Assembly: GCA_038243995.1 (NCBI GenBank)
Contig: JBBRTV010000026.1
Location: forward strand, 21,983-85,982
Direction: 5' to 3'
DNA length: 64,000 bases
Origin: Scleromatobacter sp038243995
GTDB taxonomy: Bacteria; Pseudomonadota; Gammaproteobacteria; Burkholderiales; Burkholderiaceae_C
Shown: positions 7,737-17,339 of the stretch, in pieces
Layout of the letters: every line of letters starts with the position of its first letter
Position numbering within the stretch: position 1 is the first letter of the stretch
Position numbers and translations under genes: made by a program
Notes under the pieces: model-generated
The model's database searches: none
The model's input: the letters and a program-made list of their open reading frames with translations, nothing else
What the model was told of the DNA's origin: nothing

Positions 7737-8159
7737 ATGCTCAACCGAATGACAGACTCGCTCGACTTCCAGGCCCAGGCGCTCACGCTGCGGGCGGAAC
7801 GCCAGCGCCTGATCGCCGGCAACATCGCCAACGCCGACACGCCGGGCTACGTCGCCCGTGACATGGACTTCGCCAGCGCCTTGCGCGAGGCCACGGGCAC
7901 CCAGGCCGCCGGCAGCACGATGAATGGCATGAGCGTGACCAGCGCCGGCCACATCCCGCTGGGCACCGGCTCCGCCGGCGCCCTCGGCCTCAAGTACGCC
8001 GCGCCGTCGCAGACCAACCTGGACAGCAACACCGTCGACATGGACCGCGAGCGCGCCAGCTTCGTCGACAACTCGGTGAAGTACGAAGCGACGCTGCGCT
8101 TCATCAACACGAACGTCCGCACGATGCTGGACGCGATGAAGAGCGCCAGCCAGGGCTGA
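7737..8159 (+). CDS. flgB: Flagellar basal body rod protein FlgB
   Basis: A 140-residue proximal rod subunit, exported through the flagellar apparatus and built into the periplasmic rod. It carries the rod-family N-terminal signature NIANADTPGYVARD near residues 22-35 and a helical C-terminus (YEATLRFINTNVRTMLDAMK). ATG at 7737 is preceded by AAGGTGG. A longer frame to 7584 is open but has no ribosome binding site and would extend FlgB beyond its usual length. It is the first gene of the flgBCDEFGHIJKL run, and flgC follows after 12 bases. No FliA-type promoter is seen on this strand, which fits an early-class promoter. Confidence 0.95.
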   Translation: MLNRMTDSLDFQAQALTLRAERQRLIAGNIANADTPGYVARDMDFASALREATGTQAAGSTMNGMSVTSAGHIPLGTGSAGALGLKYAAPSQTNLDSNTVDMDRERASFVDNSVKYEATLRFINTNVRTMLDAMKSASQG

Positions 8160-8171
8160 CCGGAGCGAATC

Positions 8172-8588
8172 ATGAGCCTGTTCAAGATCTTCGACATTTC
8201 GGGCAGCGCGATCAGCTCCCAGAGCCAGCGCCTCAACGTTGTCGCCTCCAACCTCGCGAACGTCGACACCGTGGCCGGCCCGGACGGCAAGGCCTACAAG
8301 GCGCGCGAAGTCACCTTCCAGACGGTGATGATGAGCACGCCCGACGGCGCGCCGGGCGCGGGCGTCAAGGTCTCCGGCGTCAACGAGAACCAGGCGCCCG
8401 GCCGCAAGGTGCACGACCCGAATTCGCCGAGTGCCGACGCCGACGGCTACGTCACGTATTCGAACGTGAACGCGGTCGACGAGATGGTCAACATGATCTC
8501 CGCCTCGCGCTCGTACCAGAACAACATCGAAGTGATGAACACCGCCAAGACCCTGCTGATGAAGACGCTGCAGATGGGCCAGGGCTGA
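8172..8588 (+). CDS. flgC: Flagellar basal body rod protein FlgC
   Basis: A 138-residue proximal rod protein. N-terminal rod motif SSQSQRLNVVASNLANVDT near 17-35; a Gly/Asp-rich middle; C-terminal helix NAVDEMVNMISASRSYQNN near 102-120, the standard FlgC ending. CGGAG lies just before the ATG. The spacing to flgB (12 bases) and flgD (31 bases) supports one transcript. Confidence 0.95.
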   Translation: MSLFKIFDISGSAISSQSQRLNVVASNLANVDTVAGPDGKAYKAREVTFQTVMMSTPDGAPGAGVKVSGVNENQAPGRKVHDPNSPSADADGYVTYSNVNAVDEMVNMISASRSYQNNIEVMNTAKTLLMKTLQMGQG

Positions 8589-8619
8589 CGCCTGACGAAG
8601 AACCACAACGGAAGCCCCC

Positions 8620-9282
8620 ATGGCCATCAACCCGCTCGCCGGCACGTCCGGCACCGCCAAGACGACCGACACGACCAGCCTCGGCTCGTCGACGACGGCC
8701 CAGGATCAGTCGGACCGCTTCCTGAAGCTGCTCGTCGCGCAGATGGCGAACCAGGATCCGCTGAACCCGATGGACAGCGCCCAGGTCACGAGCCAGATGG
8801 CGCAGATCAGTACCGTGCAGGGCGTGCAGACGCTCAACACCACCGTCACCGGCCTCACGGCGCAGTTCACGCAGTTGCAGACCATGCAGGGCGCGGCGCT
8901 GGTCGGCCACGACGTCGCGACCGAGGGCAACGCCGTGCGCGTCAACACCACCACCGGCAAGGGCGACGGCGGCTTCGAGATCGCCAACCCGGCGACGGAC
9001 GTCAAGGTCGACGTCATCAATGCCGCGGGCCAGACCATCTCCACCCTCGACCTCGGCGCGCAGGCCTCGGGTCGCCACAGCTTCAGCCTCGACCTGCCCA
9101 CCGACGCCCAGAGCCAGGCGCTCACGTTCAAGGTCACCTCGGTGAACAAGGGCACCGCGGTGGACACGCTGCCGCTGGCCTACAACACGATCAGCGCCGT
9201 CAGCACGATCAACGGCCAGCTCGCGCTCGAACTCAACAACGGCCAACGCGTCGCCTACAGCGCGATCTGGTCCTTCCTCTGA
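8620..9282 (+). CDS. flgD: Flagellar hook assembly protein FlgD (hook cap)
   Basis: A 220-residue scaffolding cap needed for FlgE polymerisation; it is discarded once the hook is complete. The conserved N-terminal segment FLKLLVAQMANQDPLNPMDS spans about 34-53, followed by QMAQISTVQGV. The C-terminal half contains the FlgD Ig-like/tudor-like region (DVINAAGQTISTLDLGAQASG near 130-150). Length is typical. flgE begins 73 bases later, past a GC-rich hairpin-forming stretch near 9285-9320 that could attenuate or protect the message (inference). Confidence 0.94.
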   Translation: MAINPLAGTSGTAKTTDTTSLGSSTTAQDQSDRFLKLLVAQMANQDPLNPMDSAQVTSQMAQISTVQGVQTLNTTVTGLTAQFTQLQTMQGAALVGHDVATEGNAVRVNTTTGKGDGGFEIANPATDVKVDVINAAGQTISTLDLGAQASGRHSFSLDLPTDAQSQALTFKVTSVNKGTAVDTLPLAYNTISAVSTINGQLALELNNGQRVAYSAIWSFL

Positions 9283-9355
9283 CCGTCGCCGCGCGCCCTC
9301 CGCGGCCGCGCGCGGCGCCCCCGAACGCCTACCTTCCCGTCCCAGGAGTCACTCC

Positions 9356-10627
9356 ATGAGCTTCCAGCAAGGCCTGTCCGGCCTCAGCGCCGCCTCGAAG
9401 AACCTCGAAGTCATCGGCAACAACGTCGCCAATGCGAACACCTATGGCGAGAAGTCGTCGCGCGCAGAATTCGCCGACATATACGCGGCAGCCATGGTCG
9501 GCTCCTCCGGCGGCAACCGCCAGGCCGGTATCGGCGTGCAGGTGGCCACGGTCTCGCAGCAGTTCACGCAGGGCAACATCACGCCCACGGGGAACCCGCT
9601 CGACCTGGCGATCAACGGCAATGGCTTCTTCCAGGTGCAGAACGCCGGCGGCCAGACCGAGTACACCCGCAACGGACAGTTCAAGGTGAGCTCGACCGGC
9701 TACATCGTCAGCGACCAGGGCAACAAGCTGCTCGGCTACGCCGCGGACGCGCAAGGCAACATCGTGCCCGGACGCGCGGTGCCGCTGCAACTGCCGACCG
9801 CCGGCATCGACCCCAACGCGACCAAGAAAGTGACCATCGAGTTCAACCTCGACTCGCGCGCGGCCGTCACCCTGCCGGCGACCGCGCCGCCGGCGATCGA
9901 CTTCACGAACCAGAAGACCTACAACAACGCCACCTCGGTGACGATGTTCGACGCCAAGGGCCAGGACGTCGCGGTCAGCTACTACTACCAGAAGACCGCC
10001 ACCGACCAGTGGGACGTCTACGCGACGGCCAACGGCACCAGCGTCAACGGCACCAACGCCAATCCGTTGCCGGTCGCCTCGCTGACTTATTCCGCCGACG
10101 GCAGCACGGTGCTCTCGCCGGCGGGCGCCGTCACCATGAACATCCCGGCCACGACCAACGCCGCCGGCGCCGCGACCCTGCCGATCTCGAACATCCAGCT
10201 CGACATGACGACCGCCACCGAGTTCGGCTCCAACTTCGGCGTGACCAACCTCGTGCAGGACGGCTACGCCGCCGGCCAGCTGACGGGCGTGCAGGTCGAC
10301 GACACCGGCAAGCTGATCGCCCAGTACTCCAACGGCCAGTCCAAGGCGGCCGGCCAGGTCGAGCTTGCGACCTTCCGCAATCCGCAAGGTCTCGCCGCGC
10401 AGGGCGGCAATACCTGGGAACAGACGGGGGCCTCGGGCGGCCCCATCCTCGGCGTTCCCGGCGACGGCAACCTGGGCGTCGTCAGCTCTGGCGCGCTGGA
10501 AGAGTCGAACGTCGACCTCACGGCCGAACTGGTCGCCATGATCACCGCGCAGCGCGACTACCAGGCGAACGCCCAGACCATCAAGACGATGGACCAGGCG
10601 ATGCAGACGCTGGTCAACCTCCGCTGA
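9356..10627 (+). CDS. flgE: Flagellar hook protein FlgE
   Basis: A 423-residue hook subunit that forms the universal joint outside the cell. N-terminus MSFQQGLSGLSAASKNLEVI with NNVANANTYG, where the usual TVG is replaced by TYG. Central hook-domain repeats; C-terminus LEESNVDLTAELVAMITAQR and ANAQTIKTMDQAMQTLVNL, diagnostic of the rod/hook family. Strong ribosome binding site CAGGAGTC before ATG 9356. It is Thr/Ala/Asn-rich, as expected for an exported polymer. Confidence 0.96.
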   Translation: MSFQQGLSGLSAASKNLEVIGNNVANANTYGEKSSRAEFADIYAAAMVGSSGGNRQAGIGVQVATVSQQFTQGNITPTGNPLDLAINGNGFFQVQNAGGQTEYTRNGQFKVSSTGYIVSDQGNKLLGYAADAQGNIVPGRAVPLQLPTAGIDPNATKKVTIEFNLDSRAAVTLPATAPPAIDFTNQKTYNNATSVTMFDAKGQDVAVSYYYQKTATDQWDVYATANGTSVNGTNANPLPVASLTYSADGSTVLSPAGAVTMNIPATTNAAGAATLPISNIQLDMTTATEFGSNFGVTNLVQDGYAAGQLTGVQVDDTGKLIAQYSNGQSKAAGQVELATFRNPQGLAAQGGNTWEQTGASGGPILGVPGDGNLGVVSSGALEESNVDLTAELVAMITAQRDYQANAQTIKTMDQAMQTLVNLR

Positions 10628-10655
10628 TCGCCAGAGAACGCAAGAGGAGACGAGC

Positions 10656-11381
10656 ATGGACCGCATGATCTACCTGTCGATGTCGGGCGCGAAAGCGGCC
10701 CTGCAGCGCCAGGACACGCTCGCCAACAACCTCGCCAACGTCTCGACGAACGGCTTTCGCGCCGAACTCACGGCGTTCCGCGCGGTGCCCGTGCGCGGCG
10801 ACGGGGCGTCGACGCGGGTCTACTCGCTGGAGACGACGCCGGGCTACAGCAGCGAGCAGGGCGCCTACACCCAGACCGGCCGCAACCTCGACGTCGCCAT
10901 GACCGGCAACGCCTGGCTGGCCGTGCAGTCGCTCGACGGCACCGAGGCCTACACGCGCGCCGGCGCGATGCAGGTCAATTCGGAAGGCGTGCTCACGACG
11001 CTGACCGGCCTGCAGGTCAACGGCGACGGCGGCCCGATCAGCGTGCCGGCGAACGCCGAAGTGGCGATCGGCGCCGACGGCACCATCACCGCCAAGGTCG
11101 GCAACACGAAGGCGACCACGATCGGCAAGCTCAAGCTCGTCACCCCCGACGCGGCCATGACGCGCGGCGCCGACGGCCTGTTCCGTGCCGATGCGGGCGA
11201 CCTGCCCGCCGATCCGGCCGCCCGCGTGCAGGACGGCGCGCTCGAGGGCTCCAACGTGAGCCCGGTCGAGACGATGATCGGCATGATCGCCGCGGCGCGC
11301 CAGTTCGAGCACCAGATGAAGATGCTCGAGAACGCCGAGAAGCAGGACTCGCAGGCCGCGAAGCTGCTGTCGGAGAACTGA
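10656..11381 (+). CDS. flgF: Flagellar basal body rod protein FlgF
   Basis: A 241-residue proximal rod component. N-terminus MDRMIYLSMSGAKAALQRQD then NNLANVSTNGFRAELTAFR; C-terminus GALEGSNVSPVETMIGMIAA and a helix through QMKMLENAEKQDSQAAKLLS. AAGAGGAGA upstream of the ATG is a strong ribosome binding site. It sits between the hook gene and flgG, as in the canonical order. A 200-base non-coding GC-rich stretch follows before flgG. Confidence 0.95.
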   Translation: MDRMIYLSMSGAKAALQRQDTLANNLANVSTNGFRAELTAFRAVPVRGDGASTRVYSLETTPGYSSEQGAYTQTGRNLDVAMTGNAWLAVQSLDGTEAYTRAGAMQVNSEGVLTTLTGLQVNGDGGPISVPANAEVAIGADGTITAKVGNTKATTIGKLKLVTPDAAMTRGADGLFRADAGDLPADPAARVQDGALEGSNVSPVETMIGMIAAARQFEHQMKMLENAEKQDSQAAKLLSEN

Positions 11382-11583
11382 TCCCCGTGGCCCGCAGGGC
11401 CGCGCAGGGGTCGACACGGGCGCGCGCCCTGCGCGCCTTCCGCCGTCTCCCGGCGGTGCGCGCCCGCGGGCCAGGTTCAGCGCAAGGTCAGGAACAGGGC
11501 GCGGTAAGCCCCCCTTATCCGGAAGATCCCACCCTCAAGTTTTGGCGAAGATGAACACATCACCCGACTGGGAGTTCGTCGTC

Positions 11584-12366
11584 ATGCTTCGCTCACTGTG
11601 GATCTCGAAAACCGGCATGGAAGCCCAACAGCTCCAGCTGGACAACATCTCGCACAACCTCGCCAACGTGGCGACGAACGGCTACAAGAAGAGCCACGCG
11701 GTCTTCGAAGACCTGATCTACCAGAACCTGCGCCAGTCCGGCGCGGCCAGTTCCGACCAGTCGCAACTGCCCACGGGCCTGCAGGTCGGCCTCGGTGTCC
11801 GCCCCGTGGCCACCGCGCGCGACTTCACGCAGGGCGCGCTGCAGCAGACCGGCAACACGCTGGACGTCGCGATCAGCGGCAACGGCTTCCTCCAGGTGAC
11901 CATGCCCGACGGCACCACCGGCTACACCCGCGACGGCTCGTTGAAGATGGACTCGCAGGGCCAGATCGTCACCAACAACGGCTATACCGTGCAGCCCGGC
12001 ATCACCGTGCCGCCCACCGCGCAGTCGGTCACGATCGCCTCCGACGGCACTGTCAGCGCCGTGCTGCCCGGCCAGGCCGCGCCGCAGACGCTGGGCCAGC
12101 TGCAGCTCGCGAACTTCGCGAACCCGGCCGGGCTCGACCCCAAGGGCGAGAACCTCTACTCGGAGACCGGCTCGTCCGGTTCGCCGAGCGCCGGCGCGCC
12201 CGGCACCAACGGCCTGGGCAAGCTGCAACAGGGCTTCACCGAGACCAGCAACGTCAACGTGGTCGAGGAGCTCGTCTCGATGATCTCCACGCAGCGCGCC
12301 TATGAACTGAATTCGAAGGCGATCACGACGTCCGACCAGATGCTCCAGCGTCTCGGCCAGCTCTGA
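11584..12366 (+). CDS. flgG: Flagellar distal rod protein FlgG
   Basis: A 260-residue distal rod subunit spanning the periplasm and outer membrane. It opens MLRSLWISKTGMEAQQLQLD with NISHNLANVATNGYKKS and AVFEDLIYQNLRQSG, diagnostic of FlgG. The C-terminus ETSNVNVVEELVSMISTQRA is typical. The frame opens at 11542, but family length and the GGGAG ribosome binding site at about 11570 support the ATG at 11584. flgH follows after 31 bases. Confidence 0.96.
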   Translation: MLRSLWISKTGMEAQQLQLDNISHNLANVATNGYKKSHAVFEDLIYQNLRQSGAASSDQSQLPTGLQVGLGVRPVATARDFTQGALQQTGNTLDVAISGNGFLQVTMPDGTTGYTRDGSLKMDSQGQIVTNNGYTVQPGITVPPTAQSVTIASDGTVSAVLPGQAAPQTLGQLQLANFANPAGLDPKGENLYSETGSSGSPSAGAPGTNGLGKLQQGFTETSNVNVVEELVSMISTQRAYELNSKAITTSDQMLQRLGQL

Positions 12367-12397
12367 TCCTTCTCGCACGGCAACGCCAAAGATCCCC

Positions 12398-13105
12398 ATG
12401 CTCACGCGCCTCGTCTTCGTCGCTACCGCCGTCTCGGCGCTGGTCATGCTCTGCGGCTGCAGCACCATCGATCGCGTCAATTCGACGCTGTACCCGGTGC
12501 CCCAGGTCAGCGCCGCCGAGATGATCGCCGCCAACGCGCCGCAGGCCGACAGCTACAAGCCGGCGCTGAACGGGGCGATCTTCCAGCAGTCGCAGTACCG
12601 CCCGATGCTCGAAGACCATCGCGCGCGCCTCGTCGGCGACACGCTGACCGTCACCATCTCCGAGAAGCTCTCCGCGACGCAGAGCGCGACCAGCACCATA
12701 GACAAGAGCGGCAAGATCGCCGGCAGCATCACGAACATCCCCTTCATCTCGCCGTCCTACCTGGGCAAGCTGACGACCGGCGGATCGACCGAGAACAGCT
12801 CGGCCGGCAAGGGCCAGACCGCGAACACCAACGACTTCACCGGCTCGATCACCGCCACCGTGGTCAACGTGCTGCCGAACGGCCACCTGTTGATCCGCGG
12901 CGAGAAGCAGATCGGCGTGAACCAGAACGTCGACACGCTGCAGTTCACCGGCCAGGTCGACCCCCAGACGATCTTGCCCGGCAACGTCGTGCAGAGCACC
13001 CAGATCGCCAACGTGCGTATCCAGCAGAGCGGACGCGGTGCGCAGGCCGATGCGCAGGCGATGGGCTGGCTCGCGCGCTTCTTCCTGAACCTGATGCCGG
13101 TGTGA
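12398..13105 (+). CDS. flgH: Flagellar L-ring lipoprotein FlgH
   Basis: A 235-residue outer-membrane lipoprotein that forms the L ring, the bushing around the rod. The lipoprotein signal is short and hydrophobic with lipobox LCGC, acylated cysteine at residue 21. The conserved body includes LVGDTLTVTISEKLSATQSA near 76-95 and NVLPNGHLLIRGEKQIGVNQ near 150-169. The stop overlaps the possible GTG start of flgI, suggesting coupling. Confidence 0.96.
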   Translation: MLTRLVFVATAVSALVMLCGCSTIDRVNSTLYPVPQVSAAEMIAANAPQADSYKPALNGAIFQQSQYRPMLEDHRARLVGDTLTVTISEKLSATQSATSTIDKSGKIAGSITNIPFISPSYLGKLTTGGSTENSSAGKGQTANTNDFTGSITATVVNVLPNGHLLIRGEKQIGVNQNVDTLQFTGQVDPQTILPGNVVQSTQIANVRIQQSGRGAQADAQAMGWLARFFLNLMPV

Positions 13106-14298
13106 TCGCCATGTTGTTGTCCTCGCTCTCCCGCTCGATGACCCGTCCGCGCCAGTCGCGCCACTGCCGGCGCGTGTCCGACAAGACCGCGCTGCGCATC
13201 GGCCTGTTCGCGATCGCCGCCGTGATCGTCTCGGCGTTCTTCGCGACGCCCGCGCACGCGATGCGCCTGAAGGAAGTCGCCGCGGTTCAGGGCGTGCGCA
13301 GCAACCAGCTGATCGGCTACGGCCTCGTCGTGGGCCTCGACGGCACGGGCGACCAGACCACCCAGGCGCCGTTCACGACGCAAGGGCTGAACTCGATGCT
13401 GCAGCAGCTCGGCGTGACGGTGCCGGCCGGCACGACGATGCAGTTGAAGAACGTCGCCGCGGTGCTGGTCACCGCGTCGCTGCCGGCGTTCGCGCAGCCG
13501 GGCCAGCAGATCGACATCGACGTCTCGTCGATCGGCAACGCCAAGAGCCTGCGCGGCGGCACGCTCGTCGTCACGCCGCTCAAGGGCGCCGACGGCCAGA
13601 TCTATGCGATGGCGCAGGGCAACCTGATCGTCGGCGGCGCGGGCGCCGCGGCCGGCGGCTCCAAGGTCACGATCAACCACCTCAGCGCCGGCCGGATCCC
13701 CGAAGGCGCGACGGTCGAACGCTCGGTGCCGACGCCGCTGTCGCAGGGCGACTCCCTGCAGCTCGACCTGAAATCGGCCGACTACGCCACCGCGCGCGCG
13801 GTCGCCCAGGCGATCAACACGGCCAAGGGAGCCGGCGTGGCGCGCGCGATCGACGGTCGCGTCGTGCACGTGCGCGCGCCCACCGACCCGGACGCCCGCG
13901 TCGGCTTCATGGCCGACATCGAGAACCTCAACATCGACATGCAGACCCCGGCGGCGAAGGTCGTCATGAACGCGCGCACCGGCTCGGTCGTGATGAACCA
14001 GGCGGTGACGCTGAACCCGTGCGCGGTCGCCCACGGCAGCCTCAGCGTGACGATCAACTCGAACCCGCAGGTCAGCCAGCCGGCGCCCAATTCCGGCGGC
14101 CAGACCGTCGTCACCGACAAGACCGACATCGCGATCTCCCAGCAGGGCGGCGCGCTCGTCCAGATGCCTGCCGGCACCAAGCTCGCCGACGTCGTCAAGG
14201 CGCTCAACGCGCTCGGCGCCACGCCGCAGGACCTGCTCGCGATCCTGCAGGCGATGAAGGCTGCCGGCGCGCTGAATGCCGAGATCGAAGTAATCTGA
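13102..14298 (+). CDS. flgI: Flagellar P-ring protein FlgI
   Basis: A 398-residue periplasmic P-ring subunit. A long Arg-rich N-region precedes a signal core (IGLFAIAAVIVSAFF) with cleavage after TPAHA near residue 53. The mature protein begins MRLKEVAAVQGVRSNQLIGY, which is diagnostic, and GLVVGLDGTGDQT follows. The C-terminus ALNALGATPQDLLAILQAMK is typical. The GTG at 13102 overlaps the flgH stop (GTGA); an ATG at 13111 or 13138 could be the true start, and none has a clear ribosome binding site. The chaperone FlgA is encoded divergently upstream. Confidence 0.94.
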   Translation: MIAMLLSSLSRSMTRPRQSRHCRRVSDKTALRIGLFAIAAVIVSAFFATPAHAMRLKEVAAVQGVRSNQLIGYGLVVGLDGTGDQTTQAPFTTQGLNSMLQQLGVTVPAGTTMQLKNVAAVLVTASLPAFAQPGQQIDIDVSSIGNAKSLRGGTLVVTPLKGADGQIYAMAQGNLIVGGAGAAAGGSKVTINHLSAGRIPEGATVERSVPTPLSQGDSLQLDLKSADYATARAVAQAINTAKGAGVARAIDGRVVHVRAPTDPDARVGFMADIENLNIDMQTPAAKVVMNARTGSVVMNQAVTLNPCAVAHGSLSVTINSNPQVSQPAPNSGGQTVVTDKTDIAISQQGGALVQMPAGTKLADVVKALNALGATPQDLLAILQAMKAAGALNAEIEVI

Positions 14299-14300
14299 CC

Positions 14301-15191
14301 ATGACCACGTCTCCTTCCATCTCCTCGTCGGCCGGCATGGCGACGCCGTCGTCGCTGAACCTCGCGGGCGGCCTCGAGAACCTGCGCCTGAAGGCCCAGC
14401 AGGATCCGAAGGCTGCCGTGCGCGAGGCCGCCAGGCAGTTCGAGACGATGTTCACGCAGCAGTTGCTCAAGAGCATGCGCGACTCCACGATGTCCACCGG
14501 CATGATGGACAACGAGGCATCGAAGCTGGGCACCGAGATGCTCGATTCGCAATGGGCCACCAAGATCTCCGGCCAGCCCGGCGGCCTCTCCGACATGATC
14601 GCTCGCCAGCTGGAGCGCCAGATGGGCGTCACGCAGGGCATCACGGCCAAGCCGGTCAGCGCGAACCCGGCGCCGGTCGATCCGCTGCGGCCGGACGCCC
14701 CGGTCGCGCTGCCGCAGAAGGCCGCGGCGACCTTCGTCGCCGCGCACCAGGACGCCGCCGCCGCTGCCGAGAAGACGACCGGCATCCCCGCGACCTTCAT
14801 GATCGCGCAGGCCGCGCACGAGACGGGCTGGGGTCGCAAGGAAATCAAGAACGCCGACGGCACCACCTCGTACAACCTGTTCGGCATCAAGGCCGGCCCG
14901 AGCTGGAAAGGCGCGACGACCGACACGACCACCACCGAATTCATCGGCGGCAAGGCGCACAAGGTCACCCAGACCTTCCGCGCCTACGCGAGCTACGCCG
15001 AGTCGTTCCAGGACTACGCCAGCACGATGAAGAACAGTCCGCGCTACGCGGGCGTCGTCGCCGCCGGCAAGGACGCCGCCGGCTTCGCCCGCGGCCTGCA
15101 GAAAGCCGGCTACGCGACAGACCCGGCCTATGCGGAAAAGCTCGCGAAAGTCATCCACACGACCCAGCGCGTCCAGGATAGTCTGGCCTGA
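14301..15191 (+). CDS. flgJ: Flagellar rod assembly protein/muramidase FlgJ
   Basis: A 296-residue, two-domain periplasmic protein. Residues 25-110 form the rod-cap domain (AAREAARQFETMFTQQLLK-type segment, then GTEMLDSQWATKISG). Residues about 145-296 form a glucosaminidase/muramidase domain (GH73) that opens peptidoglycan for the rod; the catalytic glutamate is probably E174 in AAHETGWG. The dual-domain form is usual for beta- and gammaproteobacteria. ATG at 14301 follows the flgI stop after two bases, so translation is probably coupled. Confidence 0.95.
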   Translation: MTTSPSISSSAGMATPSSLNLAGGLENLRLKAQQDPKAAVREAARQFETMFTQQLLKSMRDSTMSTGMMDNEASKLGTEMLDSQWATKISGQPGGLSDMIARQLERQMGVTQGITAKPVSANPAPVDPLRPDAPVALPQKAAATFVAAHQDAAAAAEKTTGIPATFMIAQAAHETGWGRKEIKNADGTTSYNLFGIKAGPSWKGATTDTTTTEFIGGKAHKVTQTFRAYASYAESFQDYASTMKNSPRYAGVVAAGKDAAGFARGLQKAGYATDPAYAEKLAKVIHTTQRVQDSLA

Positions 15192-15296
15192 TCGTGGTTT
15201 CGACCATCCTGCCCCGAACTGAAAGGAAGCTGCCATGAGAATGTACGGCCGCCCGAAGGGCGAATGCACCGCAAGGCGCAGCCTGGAGGTATCCCA

Positions 15297-17324
15297 ATGA
15301 GCTCATCGGCCTTGATGTCGATCGGCATGAGCGCGATGTCCGCCAGCTACGCGTCGATGCAGACCACCGGTCACAACATCGCGAACGCGCAGACGCCCGG
15401 CTACTCGCGCCAGACGGTCGACCTCGCGACCGCCGGCGGCCAGTTCACCGGCGCGGGCTTCTTCGGCAAGGGCGTCGACGTCGTCACCGTGCAGCGGGCG
15501 AGCGACCAGTTCCTGACGATGCAGTCGGCGGCCGCGAACTCGATGGCGGCCATGGACGATGCGCGTTCGAGCCAGCTCACCCAGCTCGAGACCGTGTTCC
15601 CCGAAGGCGACACCGGCATGGGCGCCGCGATGGGCAACTTCATGAATGCGTTCGTCGACCTGGCCAACACGCCGGGCGATTCGTCCGCGCGCCAGGTGAT
15701 CCTGTCGGACGCCAGCCAGGTCGCCGAGCGCTTCGCCAACGCGGGCCAGCAGATCGACACGATGCAGAGCGGCGTGTCCTCCGACATGAAGAGTTCCGTC
15801 GCGCAGATCAACACGCTCGCCTCGCAGGTCGCCACGCTGAACGGCCAGATCGCCGCGCTGCGCGGCTCCGGCCAGTCCCCGAACGACCTGCTGGACCAGC
15901 GCGACCAGCTCGTCAAGCAGATCGGCGGCTACGTCAAGGTCACGACCATCAATGCCGACGACGGCTCCGTGGGCGTCTTCATCGCCGGCGGCCAGCGGCT
16001 CGTGCTCGGCGCGCAGGCGCAATCGCTCGCGGTGACGGCCGACCCCGCCAACTCCGGGCGTTCGGCGCTATCCATCTCCGACAGCGGCATCCTGCGCCCG
16101 CTTTCCAGCGACCTGCTGGTGGGCGGCTCGTTGAGCGGCCTCCTGAAGTTCCAGAACGAGGATCTCGTCGACGCCCGCAACCAGCTCGGCCAGATGGCGG
16201 CGTCGTTCTCGGCGATGGTCAACCGGGTGCAGGGCTACGGCGTCGACATGAGCTCGCCGCCCGGCAGCGGCGTGCCGATCTTCTCGACCGGCGGTCCGGT
16301 CGCGATTCCCAATGCGAACAACGCGCGCACCGCCAGCGGCGCCTATGCGAGCGGCGTGACGATGACCGTCACCGACGGCACGCAGCTGCAGGCGAGCGAC
16401 TACAACCTCCAGGCCGACGCCGCGAGCCCCGGCAGCTACATCGTCACGCGCGCGTCGGACGGCGTGAAGTTCGGCATGGCGCCCGACCCGGTGAACGTCG
16501 GCCAGTTCCTGTACACGCGCCAGTCCGACGGGGCGGCGCTCGGCAACAGCATGGACGGCTTCCAGATGAGCCTCAGCGGCGCCGCGCTCGGCCCCAACGA
16601 CAGTTTCGAGCTGGAGCCCGTCGGCCGCGCCGCGGTCGCGATGACGCGCGTCCTCGACAACCCGAACGGGATCGCCGCGGCCGCCCCGCTCACCGCGACG
16701 ACCGGCGTCAACAACACCGGTACGGCGACAGTCGCGAGCCTGAACGTCGTCAGCAGCAGCAGCAATCCGAACCTGGTTGCCGCCATCAGCTTCACGTCGG
16801 CCGCCGGCGCGTACTCGTACACCCTGACCGACAAGACGACCGGCGTGGTGACGGCCAGCGGCACCGGCCTGTGGACGACGGGACAGCCCATCTCCCTGAA
16901 CGGCTTCGAGCTGAGCCTGAATGGCGTACCGGCCAGCGGCGACACCATCGCCGTCGACGCGACCGCGCATCCCGAGAACAACAACGGCAATGCGCTGGCG
17001 ATGGTCGCGTTGCGCGACCAGGCTTTCGTCGGCCGCACGCAGCAGCTCAGCGGCAGCCTGGGCGGCGGCGCCACCGCGACCGATGCCTATGCCAGCACGC
17101 TCGCCAACATCGGCGTGCGCGTGCAGAGCGCGCGCACCTCGGCGACGATCTCGGCGGCGGCGTCCGACCAGGCCGATTCGGCGGTGAGTTCCAAGACCGG
17201 CGTGAACCTCGACGAGGAAGCCGCGCGCCTGATCCAGTTCCAGCAGGGCTACCAGGCCGCTGCGAAGGTATTGCAGGTGGCGCAGGCCATCTTCACCACG
17301 ATGCTCCAGGTGGCATCGCAGTAA
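15297..17324 (+). CDS. flgK: Flagellar hook-associated protein 1 FlgK
   Basis: A 675-residue first hook-filament junction protein. The N-terminus contains SASYASMQTTGHNIANAQTP then GYSRQTVD, the standard FlgK motif. The C-terminus has SGVNLDEEAA-like KTGVNLDEEAARLIQFQQGY and the closing helix. The ATG at 15297 has GGAGGT six bases upstream, much better than the ATG at 15264. The middle region is large and Ser/Thr/Ala-rich. flgL follows after 15 bases. FlgN (5839-6279) is the expected chaperone. Confidence 0.96.
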   Translation: MSSSALMSIGMSAMSASYASMQTTGHNIANAQTPGYSRQTVDLATAGGQFTGAGFFGKGVDVVTVQRASDQFLTMQSAAANSMAAMDDARSSQLTQLETVFPEGDTGMGAAMGNFMNAFVDLANTPGDSSARQVILSDASQVAERFANAGQQIDTMQSGVSSDMKSSVAQINTLASQVATLNGQIAALRGSGQSPNDLLDQRDQLVKQIGGYVKVTTINADDGSVGVFIAGGQRLVLGAQAQSLAVTADPANSGRSALSISDSGILRPLSSDLLVGGSLSGLLKFQNEDLVDARNQLGQMAASFSAMVNRVQGYGVDMSSPPGSGVPIFSTGGPVAIPNANNARTASGAYASGVTMTVTDGTQLQASDYNLQADAASPGSYIVTRASDGVKFGMAPDPVNVGQFLYTRQSDGAALGNSMDGFQMSLSGAALGPNDSFELEPVGRAAVAMTRVLDNPNGIAAAAPLTATTGVNNTGTATVASLNVVSSSSNPNLVAAISFTSAAGAYSYTLTDKTTGVVTASGTGLWTTGQPISLNGFELSLNGVPASGDTIAVDATAHPENNNGNALAMVALRDQAFVGRTQQLSGSLGGGATATDAYASTLANIGVRVQSARTSATISAAASDQADSAVSSKTGVNLDEEAARLIQFQQGYQAAAKVLQVAQAIFTTMLQVASQ

Positions 17325-17339
17325 TCGGAGCACTCGACC

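Noticed and set aside
9285..9320. GC-rich hairpin between flgD and flgE as a terminator
   Set aside because: No T tract, and termination here would silence the rest of the hook operon.
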